A DNA stretch of 32,169 bases from contig LVBI01000020.1 of the NCBI GenBank assembly GCA_001603145.1, forward strand, positions 1 to 32,169, in the 5' to 3' direction. Below are positions 22,307 to 29,145 of this stretch, in pieces. A model generated the notes under the pieces. It did no database searches. It was not told the DNA's origin and saw nothing but the letters and a program-made list of their open reading frames with translations. Each line of letters starts with the position of its first letter. Within the stretch, counting starts at the first letter, position 1. Made by a program: the position numbers and the translations under genes. This stretch comes from Spirochaetales bacterium Spiro_07 (GTDB lineage: Bacteria > Spirochaetota > Spirochaetia > Treponematales > Treponemataceae).

Positions 22307-24397
22307 TTAGTCGTCAGACTGATTTACGCTGATAAATTCTTTAGAAGCCTTGATAACTTCGTCGGCAATCTTGCCCGAAATTGGGTCGTAGTGGTCGAAA
22401 GAAGTTTCAAAACTGCCCGTGCCGCTCGTAAGCGAGCGAAGATCAATCGCATATTTCAGCAATTCAGCCTGCGGAGCTTGCGCACGGATTTCTTCGATAC
22501 CGCCGCCAATCGGTGTCTGACCGAGAATGCGGCCGCGCTTGCCCGACATATCAGACATGATGTCGCCAAGATACTTAGATTCAACAAGAACGGTGATGTT
22601 CATAATCGGTTCAAGCAGAATCGGGCCGGCGTTGCGCATAGCGTCTTTGAAAGCGTTGCGCGAAGCAATCTTGAAAGCCATTTCAGAAGAGTCAACCGGA
22701 TGCTCTTTGCCATCAAGAACCGTAACAGCAACGTCTACAACAGGATAACCGGCGAGAACGCCGTTTTCCATAGCTTCATGAACGCCCTTCTCTACGCCCG
22801 GAATGTAGCCCTTTGAAATTGCGCCGCCGAAAACAGCGTTGGTGAACTTATAGTTTTCGCCGCGCGGCAAGCTTTCTATAGAAAGAACTACGCGCGCATA
22901 CTGACCGTGGCCGCCAGACTGCTTCTTGTGCGTATATTCAGCCTGCGCTTTGCGCTGAATTGTTTCGCGGTATGCAATGCGCGGCACGGCAGTCTGAATG
23001 TTAATCTTGGTCTGCGCCTGCACTTTCTTGAGCAAAATCGAAATATGAAGCTCGCCCATGCCGGAAATGACGTTCTGCTTTGTTTCCGGGTTGAACTTAT
23101 AAGACAAAGTTCTGTCTTCTTCGGCATAGCGCGCAAGGAATTCGCTCATCTTGTCTTCTTCTTTTTTGTCGCTTGCAGAAACAGCCATTGAATAAACAGG
23201 CTCAGGATGGCGCAGGCGGTTAAACTTTAGCGCGTCGGCAGAAGCCGCAAGAGTGTCGCTTGTCTTTGTAATGCTAAGCTTTGTTGCAATGCCGATGTCA
23301 CCCGCGCTCAAAGCTTTGACTTCTTCAAGCTTTTTGCCGATGCAGCGGAAAATCTTGCCGATTTTCTCTTTGCGGCCTTCGTTTACGTTGAAAACTTCGC
23401 TGTCTGCATTCAAGCTGCCAGTAATAATCTTGATATATGAAAGGCGGCCTGAAAATTGGTCGCTCGAAGTCTTGACGACAAGAGCTGAAAACGGCAAATC
23501 TTCCGCAATTTTAACTGTTGCGTCTGAACCGTCTGCATTCTTTGCAGTTTCAAGCCGGTCAAGCGGAGACGGTGCAATTTCTGCAATAAAGTCTAGCACG
23601 GCGGTCAAGCCTGAATTTTTTAAGCTGTCGCCGCAGAAAATCGGCACGATTCTGTTATTTTCAAAAGCCACTTTCAAGCCGCGGATGATTTCTTCATCAG
23701 TCAATTCACCGTCATCAATGAATTTGATGAGCAAGTCGTCATCGCCTTCTGCAGCTGCACCGGCAAGAATGCCGCGAGCAGATTCATAAGCATCTTTAAA
23801 TTCAGCAGGAATATCGCCAGCTTTTTCGATTGTTCCGTCTGCGGCAAGCGGATAAGCCTTGCCTTTGAGAACATCGATTACACCGGCAAAGCCAGATGCG
23901 CCGTTCATCGGAATTGTGAGCGGACAAGTCTGCACATTGAATTTGTCGTGAATGTCTTTGGTGACGGCAGCAACATCAGTGCGTTCATCATCGCAGCGGT
24001 TGATAAAGACCATACGCGGCTTAGAGCGGCGGTCAAGATCGCGCCACAATTTGATTGTCTCAATCTGTGCGCTTGAGCGGCCGTCAACAAGCATGAGCGC
24101 CATTTCGCTAGATCTGAACGCAGAAATTACTTCGCCTACAAAGTCTGAAGAACCTGGGGTATCCCAGAAATTTATGTTTATGTTTTTCCATGAAACATGG
24201 GCAAGAGATGAATATATAGAAATTTTATGCTCAATTTCTTCTGGAGTATAATCGCTCACAGTCTTGCCTGAAACTACAGTCTCTGGCTTGGCAATTACGC
24301 CGCCGACAAAGAGCAGCTGCTCAAACAAAGTTGTCTTTCCTGTCTGACCATGACCAGCGATAGCAACATTTCGTACCATTTTTGTAGTAAAATCCAT
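22307..24397 (-). CDS. Elongation factor G-like GTPase (EF-G paralogue)
   Basis: This 696-residue translational GTPase has all EF-G domains. The G domain has GHGQTGKT at 15-22, DTPG at 79-82 and NRCD at 133-136. A classic EF-G would have GHIDAGKT, then RGITI-type switch 1, then DTPGHVDF and NKMD. Here switch 1 reads EHKISIYSSLA and the G3 loop reads DTPGSSDFVGE, which points to the EF-G2/FusA2 paralogue group rather than the main translocase. Domain IV contains SGGHGQYARV. Its role is unknown; paralogues act in ribosome recycling or stress. AGAGGGG precedes the ATG. A terminator follows at 22244-22286. Confidence 0.88.
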   Translation of the reverse strand: MDFTTKMVRNVAIAGHGQTGKTTLFEQLLFVGGVIAKPETVVSGKTVSDYTPEEIEHKISIYSSLAHVSWKNININFWDTPGSSDFVGEVISAFRSSEMALMLVDGRSSAQIETIKLWRDLDRRSKPRMVFINRCDDERTDVAAVTKDIHDKFNVQTCPLTIPMNGASGFAGVIDVLKGKAYPLAADGTIEKAGDIPAEFKDAYESARGILAGAAAEGDDDLLIKFIDDGELTDEEIIRGLKVAFENNRIVPIFCGDSLKNSGLTAVLDFIAEIAPSPLDRLETAKNADGSDATVKIAEDLPFSALVVKTSSDQFSGRLSYIKIITGSLNADSEVFNVNEGRKEKIGKIFRCIGKKLEEVKALSAGDIGIATKLSITKTSDTLAASADALKFNRLRHPEPVYSMAVSASDKKEEDKMSEFLARYAEEDRTLSYKFNPETKQNVISGMGELHISILLKKVQAQTKINIQTAVPRIAYRETIQRKAQAEYTHKKQSGGHGQYARVVLSIESLPRGENYKFTNAVFGGAISKGYIPGVEKGVHEAMENGVLAGYPVVDVAVTVLDGKEHPVDSSEMAFKIASRNAFKDAMRNAGPILLEPIMNITVLVESKYLGDIMSDMSGKRGRILGQTPIGGGIEEIRAQAPQAELLKYAIDLRSLTSGTGSFETSFDHYDPISGKIADEVIKASKEFISVNQSDD

Positions 24398-24631
24398 TAA
24401 AACCCCTCTCTTGGCATTAAATTTCTAGAAACTTAACTAAACATTAAGATTCAAAGCACAGGCTTTTTACAATCCCGATACTGAAATGATAAGTTTGAAT
24501 TCTTTGAGTTGTCAAGAAAAGTTTTGCCTAACAGCTTTACAAAATTCACCATTGACGATTTCAAATTTTATGGCCAAATTCGTAGTATGAAATGCGGATA
24601 AAGAATTGCGCGAGAATTGACGAGGCCGCAC

Positions 24632-24660
24632 TTGCAAGCTCAAAAAAAACGCCTTATAGT
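24632..24660 (+). promoter_or_regulatory. Promoter for the coiled-coil gene
   Basis: TTGCAA, a 17-base spacer and TATAGT place the transcript start near 24667, about 12 bases before the ATG at 24679. This rules out the longer frame from 24592. Confidence 0.65.
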
Positions 24661-24678
24661 TTTATTGTGGAGGAACAG

Positions 24679-25941
24679 ATGAACACACAGGGAAAAACAG
24701 TATCAGCATTGGAATCAAAGAAAAAGTCGTTAGTTTCTCATATTGACCAGCTTGAAATTGCCGTCGGAAGACAGGTGCTTCAGGCAGCTGCGCCCATGGT
24801 CGAGCAGCAGCTTTCAGTTGATTACGCCGCCGCTGCCGGAACAAAGCAGCAGCTTTTGCGGAACATTTCAGAAATTGAAGACCTTGTGAACCGTCTCAAA
24901 GGCCTTGAAACAAAAGCGTGCAACCTTCAGGCCGCGCTTGCCTCAAAAGAAGACTTTATAAGCACCAAGCTGCTTGATTTTGGCAAGCTTCTCTATAAAA
25001 ACAAGGAAACTTTGCCAGAAGATTACAAGACTCACCTTGCAGAAGCTGAACGGCTTGAATCTTTGGAAGACGGTTACAAACAGAAAGTAGAAGAAATCGA
25101 AGCTTCGCTTGAGACAGCATCTTTCTTTCAGAAGCTGCCGATGCAGTTCAAGCTTTCGTCTTTGCGGAATTCGGCGGCGATTCAGCAGCGCAAAAAAGAG
25201 CAGGCACTTCTCTCTGCCGCAAGAACAATCACCGAATCTGGCGAAAGCACTTTGAGCGGTATCATCAACGAAGAGCTTGAAAAGTCTTTTGAAGGCTGCC
25301 TTGCAGAATACAATGAGCTTGCCACCATAAAGGGTCAGCTTATTGAAAACGCCGACGAAGCAGAAGTAACAAAGCAGTCGCTCATTCTGCTTGATGCCGC
25401 CGACCTTTCGGGCAAAAAGCGCATCGCGCAGATTAATGCAGAAATCAGCCAGGTTGAGATAAACCAAGACGAGCTTTGCCGCACAGCAGGCCGCTCTTAT
25501 GTGAGCCGCTACTGCACCAAAGACGGCGAAAAAATCCTTGAATGTGAAGGAATCGGCGCAGAAGAGATTGCTTCAATTGCAAAAGAGCGCACCGAGCTTG
25601 TTTCAATCAACAGGCGCATCGACATAATGCAGCTTAACACAGCGTTGTCAGACGCAGACAAAAAGATTGCCTCGCTTGAAAAGAACGCAGAAGAAATCCG
25701 CGACCAGATTGCCAATCTTGAAGAGAATGCTTCTATTATTGCAGAGCAGATTGCGGCTGCACACGCCGCGCGCGAAGTGATAATCGGCAAGCGCACACAG
25801 CTTGAAACCGAAGAAGGCGCGTCTGTAAAAATGCTCAAAGACAAAGAGCCTGAGCCGGAACAGGAAACCGCACCAAAAGCTGCTGAAAGTGCTGCTACTG
25901 CAAAAAAATCAGCTTCTAAGAAAGCTTCAAAAAAATCGTGA
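24679..25941 (+). CDS. Coiled-coil protein with Lys-rich tail, unknown function
   Basis: This 420-residue protein has no signal peptide or membrane segment. Most of the length is charged heptad-type helix (for example SLVSHIDQLEIAVGRQV and ERTELVSINRRIDIMQL). The C-terminus is a Pro/Glu/Ala linker followed by a Ser/Ala/Lys-rich tail ending KKASKKS, which could bind nucleic acid or polyphosphate. I recognise no family; it may be a structural or nucleoid-associated protein. GGAGG stands 5 bases before the ATG at 24679. The start at 24592 is rejected because the promoter is inside that frame. A strong terminator follows at 25960-26005. Confidence 0.8.
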   Translation: MNTQGKTVSALESKKKSLVSHIDQLEIAVGRQVLQAAAPMVEQQLSVDYAAAAGTKQQLLRNISEIEDLVNRLKGLETKACNLQAALASKEDFISTKLLDFGKLLYKNKETLPEDYKTHLAEAERLESLEDGYKQKVEEIEASLETASFFQKLPMQFKLSSLRNSAAIQQRKKEQALLSAARTITESGESTLSGIINEELEKSFEGCLAEYNELATIKGQLIENADEAEVTKQSLILLDAADLSGKKRIAQINAEISQVEINQDELCRTAGRSYVSRYCTKDGEKILECEGIGAEEIASIAKERTELVSINRRIDIMQLNTALSDADKKIASLEKNAEEIRDQIANLEENASIIAEQIAAAHAAREVIIGKRTQLETEEGASVKMLKDKEPEPEQETAPKAAESAATAKKSASKKASKKS

Positions 25942-25959
25942 CGGCGGAATATGTACAAA

Positions 25960-26005
25960 AAAAGATGAGTTAGCCCGGATTATCAATTGCGCTAACTTAT
26001 CTTTT
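25960..26005 (+). terminator. Terminator of the coiled-coil gene
   Basis: A 15-bp stem (25960-25974 with 25991-26005, one G-U wobble on the plus-strand RNA) with a 16-base loop ends in a U-rich run (CTTTTCTTGT). It overlaps the -35 box of the next gene's promoter. Confidence 0.85.
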
Positions 26006-26015
26006 CTTGTATTAT
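25987..26015 (+). promoter_or_regulatory. Promoter for the PHP gene, nested in a terminator
   Basis: TTGCGC, a 17-base spacer and TATTAT lie 12 bases before the ATG at 26028, giving a leader of only about six bases. The -35 hexamer is part of the terminator hairpin's loop and right arm. Confidence 0.55.
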
Positions 26016-26027
26016 TCCAAAGACCTT

Positions 26028-26720
26028 ATGAAAGAATATATCTACGAAACACATCTTCATACATCAGAAGCAAGCGCATGCGGCGTAACCACAGGCGCAG
26101 AAGCTGTGAGCGCATATAAAAAGCTCGGCTATGCAGGCATCTTTGTTACAGACCATTTCTTTAACGGAAACTGCGCCGTAGACGACAGCTTGAGCTGGAA
26201 AGAAAAAGTTGAAGCTTATTGCCTCGGCTATGAACACGCCAAGGCGGCCGCCGATGCAGATTTAGATTTTTCAGTCTTTTTCGGCATTGAATTCAATTTT
26301 TCTGGCGACGAATACTTGATTTACGGCATAACAAAAGAATGGCTGATTGCACACCCTGAAATAATGAATCTTTCGCACCATGAGCTTTTCGAACTGATTG
26401 ACAGCGCAGGCGGCCTTATGGTCCAGGCGCACCCTTTCCGCCACAGAAGCTACATCAAGTCTATAAACTTGCACCCGAATGACGTGCATGCTGTTGAAGT
26501 CTATAACGCTGCGAATGCGGCTGAAGAAAATGTGCAGGCGCTTGAATATGCCGCGCAGCACAATCTGCCCGGCACAAGCGGTTCAGACATGCACAATGTC
26601 GATAACATGCACTGCCTTGGCGGCACAGCTTTTGAAAAAAGGCTTGAATCTGTGCAAGACTATGTTGCGCTGGTCAAGTCGGGCAAAGGCTTCAGTCCGC
26701 TGCCGCCAAAGTTTTACTAG
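26028..26720 (+). CDS. PHP-domain phosphoesterase
   Basis: This 230-residue PHP-family metal-dependent hydrolase has the expected ligands: His9 and His11 (THLHT), Asp42-His43 (VTDHFF), Glu88 (GIEFNF), His135 (QAHPF), Glu157 (VEVYN) and Asp187/His189 (GSDMH). Relatives hydrolyse phosphoesters such as histidinol phosphate or nucleotides; the substrate is unknown. The ATG at 26028 is preferred to the in-frame TTG at 26007, which lies upstream of the predicted transcript start. The mRNA is close to leaderless. Convergent with the lipoprotein gene, with only 10 bases between stops. Confidence 0.92.
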   Translation: MKEYIYETHLHTSEASACGVTTGAEAVSAYKKLGYAGIFVTDHFFNGNCAVDDSLSWKEKVEAYCLGYEHAKAAADADLDFSVFFGIEFNFSGDEYLIYGITKEWLIAHPEIMNLSHHELFELIDSAGGLMVQAHPFRHRSYIKSINLHPNDVHAVEVYNAANAAEENVQALEYAAQHNLPGTSGSDMHNVDNMHCLGGTAFEKRLESVQDYVALVKSGKGFSPLPPKFY

Positions 26721-26730
26721 CCGCAAGAGC

Positions 26731-27753
26731 TTATTGTTTGCTCGAGTTTGCCTTGCCGGGCGACGCTGTGTTTGTGGCTGTAACAAGCCAACCATCTTTG
26801 CCAGCAAGCACAGCATCTGTCTGGCGCGAAATTGTCCGTGTGGCAGAAAGTTTGTCGCCGTTTGCAGCGTCTTTTATTGAAGAGCTTGGCCACACACCGC
26901 TCTTTACAGCCCGGTCCAAAGCTTCTTTGTAAATCTCTTTAGGCCAGTCTTCAAGCGAAGATTCTGCAAATGCAACAGCGTCAAGAACTTCTCCGCCGGC
27001 GCATTTCTCAAGAAGCACAACGTCAGTTTTGTCGCCCAACCTTGCGCTTGAGTTTTCAGCCCATAAGTCGCGCGATTCGCTCGAATAAGTTCCGGCTGAA
27101 AGGCTCAAGTCGCTGCCTGTTTCGTTTTGCACACCTGCTTCAGAATTCCGCAAATGAGCAACAATGAACTCACCTGCATCAACTTCAACAGCCGGAAATT
27201 CGTAGCGCATTTTTGTGCCGTCTTTTGCAGAGAAAATGCACACGCCTGAAAGATTGCCGCCTGTTTTGGCGTAAATCTCAACGAATTCGGCTTTTGGGTT
27301 CGAGTATCTGGTTTGAACCTCGCTCAAAATGAGCTGCGGCACTCTTTCGTTGAAGCCTTTAAAGATTGTGGCAAACGTCAAAGTGTTGCCGTGCGAATCC
27401 TTAACCGCGCCACGCACAATATACGAACAGCCTATTTCGGTTGGTTCCAAAAAGCGCACTTCAAGCACTTTTGAGCTTGCCGCAACAAATTCCGCGTCGA
27501 TTTTTTCAGTCAAAGAGCACATCAGCGCATTCTCGATTTGCACGCTTTCAGACTTGCCCACTTCTAAAGATGTGCCGGTAACGCTTTCTGAAAACACAAG
27601 CGTAACGGCGCGGCTGCTTTCGCATTTGAGCGATTCAAAAACAGGTGTGTCAAAATCTCCCGTCAGCACGCTTACGCCGCCGGGCGAGCCGGAGCATGAA
27701 AAAAGCCAAATCATAACAGCAAAAACTACAAAAGTTTCATAAAATCTTTTCAA
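26731..27753 (-). CDS. Lipoprotein with Ig-like and lamin-tail domains
   Basis: This 340-residue lipoprotein has a signal ending LFSC (Cys20). The N-terminal half resembles a bacterial Ig-like (SbsA/Big_5-type) fold with AVTLVFSESVTGTSLEVGKS and CSYIVRGAVKDSHGNTL. Residues from about 140 resemble a lamin-tail domain (LILSEVQTRYSNPKAEFVEIYAKTGG). Such proteins bind surface or secreted partners, often next to nucleases; none is adjacent. The start is TTG at 27753, with GGAGG 6 bases before; the ATG further on is out of frame. Its promoter is not clear, though TATAAA occurs upstream. Confidence 0.85.
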   Translation of the reverse strand: MKRFYETFVVFAVMIWLFSCSGSPGGVSVLTGDFDTPVFESLKCESSRAVTLVFSESVTGTSLEVGKSESVQIENALMCSLTEKIDAEFVAASSKVLEVRFLEPTEIGCSYIVRGAVKDSHGNTLTFATIFKGFNERVPQLILSEVQTRYSNPKAEFVEIYAKTGGNLSGVCIFSAKDGTKMRYEFPAVEVDAGEFIVAHLRNSEAGVQNETGSDLSLSAGTYSSESRDLWAENSSARLGDKTDVVLLEKCAGGEVLDAVAFAESSLEDWPKEIYKEALDRAVKSGVWPSSSIKDAANGDKLSATRTISRQTDAVLAGKDGWLVTATNTASPGKANSSKQ

Positions 27754-27885
27754 GGAAAGCCTCCAATACGTTTTTTTCAGTTTCTTACACTTTTATATCT
27801 ATGCTGTTTTGTTTTTTTCTGTACTTTTAGACGCAACTTTTTTCAATTTTTTCAAATTTTTCAGGGTTTTGCCTGATTTTTGTCT

Positions 27886-27993
27886 GGCAACGGCTGTCAT
27901 GAGAAGCTTCAGTTGTATCAAAAGAACACATTTTTGCAAGCTGAACAACTGTGCGTTTCATTTTGACACAATCAAGAAAACGCAACCGTTGCC
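27886..27993. other. Nested inverted repeats: enhancer sites or structured RNA
   Basis: Three perfect repeat pairs are arranged like a three-way junction. The outer pair is GGCAACGG (27886-27893) with CCGTTGCC (27986-27993). Inside are CAGTTGT (27910-27916) with ACAACTG (27945-27951) and, directly next to it, TGCGTTT (27952-27958) with AAACGCA (27978-27984). TTGCC near 27870 could compete for the GGCAA arm. The region lies about 80-190 bp upstream of the sigma-54 promoter, the usual place for enhancer-binding-protein sites. Confidence 0.45.
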
Positions 27994-28073
27994 GCTTGAA
28001 AAACGCCAAATGTTATTCCTTTATATTATAAGATTTTAATTCTTTCAGATTTTTTATTTCATTTTTATAAAAG

Positions 28074-28090
28074 TTGGCACGCTGCTTGCT
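28074..28090 (+). promoter_or_regulatory. Consensus sigma-54 (RpoN) promoter
   Basis: TTGGCACGCTGCTTGCT matches the -24/-12 consensus TGGCACG-N4-TTGCW at every defined base, with exactly 10 bases between GG and GC. It lies 65 bases before the sigma factor ATG, on the same strand, in an otherwise AT-rich intergenic region. No good sigma-70 promoter competes here. Transcription would begin near 28101 and requires an AAA+ enhancer-binding activator. Confidence 0.85.
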
Positions 28091-28096
28091 ATATAT

Positions 28097-28108
28097 GTTT
28101 ATGTAAAC
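28097..28108. promoter_or_regulatory. Palindrome at the predicted transcript start
   Basis: GTTTATGTAAAC has perfect 5-base arms around TG and covers the predicted +1 of the sigma-54 promoter, so a bound repressor could block it. Confidence 0.35.
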
Positions 28109-28119
28109 CAAATCAATCA

Positions 28120-28144
28120 CAAAGGCCGCAACCGACTGCCTTTG
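28120..28144 (+). promoter_or_regulatory. Leader hairpin abutting the Shine-Dalgarno sequence
   Basis: CAAAGGC and GCCTTTG pair as a perfect 7-bp stem with an 11-base loop, immediately before AAGGAA at 28145-28150. It could control ribosome access to the sigma factor mRNA. Confidence 0.45.
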
Positions 28145-28155
28145 AAGGAAAGACA

Positions 28156-29022
28156 ATGCTTGATAAACAGTACACAAACAGCGACAGCCTTATGGGTTCA
28201 TATTTTGCACAAATCAGCAGAATCCCGCTTTTGACAAAAGAAGAAGAAACAGAGCTTGCCAAAAAGGCTCTTAACGGAAATAAAGCAGCTAAAGATAAAC
28301 TTGTAACATCAAATCTTAGGTTCGTGGTAAAGCTTGCAAAGCAATATCAAAATCTTGGGCTTGACCTTGAAGACTTAATCAGCGAGGGCAACCTCGGCCT
28401 TATTGAGGCGGTGGATCATTTTAACCCAGATAAGGGCTTCAGGTTCTTGTCTTATGCAGTTTGGTGGGTTCGCCGCGCTATGCTTAAGGCAATCGAAGAA
28501 AAGGGCCGCACAATCAGATTGCCTGCCAACAAGATTCAAGAAATCCGCGACATTGAAAACATCCGCGCTTCATTCAGCAAGAACATGACAACAGAAGAAG
28601 AAATCGAAGAAATTTCTGCAATCATCGGAATGCCGAAAGAGCATGTGCGCGACATCATGGTTATTTCAAACGACTTCATTTCATTTGATGCTCCGCTTGC
28701 AAACAACAAGGCTTCTCAAGAAGATATGGACAAAACAGTCGGCGATGCTGTTATGGACGAAAGACAAGTTCCGCTTGAGGAACAGGCTATTCAAGAAAAT
28801 CTTAAGAGAGATGTTCAAAAAACGTTGTCAACCTTGCCGGAACGCGAAGCTGAAATCTTGCGCTACCGCTTTGGCTTTGACAACCGTGAGGAGCTTTCTT
28901 TGCAGTCTGTCGGCAAGCTGATGAACATCACAAAAGAGCGTGTACGCCAGATTGAAAAGAGCGCGTTCATGCACATGCGCCAATACAACAGAAGAATCCG
29001 GCTTGAAGGCTACATGGCTTAA
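28156..29022 (+). CDS. Sigma-70 family RNA polymerase sigma factor (group 2, RpoS/RpoD-like)
   Basis: This 288-residue sigma factor has region 1.2 at about 10-42, region 2 at 46-116 (NLRFVVKLAKQY, DLEDLISEGNLGLIEAV, FRFLSYAVWWVRRAM), region 3 at about 120-200 (GRTIRLPANK) and region 4 at 215-282 (TLPEREAEILRYRFG and the helix-turn-helix SLQSVGKLMNITKERVRQIE). It lacks the long region 1.1 of housekeeping RpoD, so it is probably an alternative, RpoS-like factor. AAGGAAAG precedes the ATG. It is preceded by a sigma-54 promoter and followed by a clear terminator, so it is a single-gene unit. Confidence 0.93.
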   Translation: MLDKQYTNSDSLMGSYFAQISRIPLLTKEEETELAKKALNGNKAAKDKLVTSNLRFVVKLAKQYQNLGLDLEDLISEGNLGLIEAVDHFNPDKGFRFLSYAVWWVRRAMLKAIEEKGRTIRLPANKIQEIRDIENIRASFSKNMTTEEEIEEISAIIGMPKEHVRDIMVISNDFISFDAPLANNKASQEDMDKTVGDAVMDERQVPLEEQAIQENLKRDVQKTLSTLPEREAEILRYRFGFDNREELSLQSVGKLMNITKERVRQIEKSAFMHMRQYNRRIRLEGYMA

Positions 29023-29039
29023 AGTTTAAGTCGTTTTAT

Positions 29040-29076
29040 AAAAGCGGAAAGTCACATGGCTTTTCCGCTTTTTTTA
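29040..29076 (+). terminator. Intrinsic terminator of the sigma factor gene
   Basis: AAAAGCGGAAA (29040-29050) pairs with TTTCCGCTTTT (29062-29072), an 11-bp stem with an 11-base loop, and runs into eight T residues. Confidence 0.95.
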
Positions 29077-29145
29077 TGCACTTTTGATGATGTTGTTGTT
29101 TTTCGGTGCATTTTGCATATAAAGTTGGCGCGGCTTGGTTCGGCT

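Larger units (their letters stand above)
27754..28155. other. 402-base intergenic region before the sigma factor gene
   Basis: No convincing gene. From left to right it holds a T-rich stretch (the lipoprotein-gene leader on the minus strand), nested inverted repeats at 27886-27993, an AT-rich section, the sigma-54 promoter at 28074-28090, a palindrome at 28097-28108 and a hairpin at 28120-28144. Confidence 0.75.

Noticed and set aside
24592..24678. Upstream start for the coiled-coil gene
   Set aside because: The predicted promoter (24632-24660) lies inside this frame and GGAGG precedes the internal ATG at 24679.
27809..28039. Possible small genes in the region upstream of the sigma factor gene
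   Set aside because: The frames have no ribosome-binding site, contain atypical composition and overlap the inverted repeats; nothing supports translation.
29124..29139. TTGGCGCGGCTTGG resembles the sigma-54 element before the sigma factor gene
   Set aside because: It lacks the TTGC at the -12 position and the correct GG-N10-GC spacing, and no plus-strand gene follows it.
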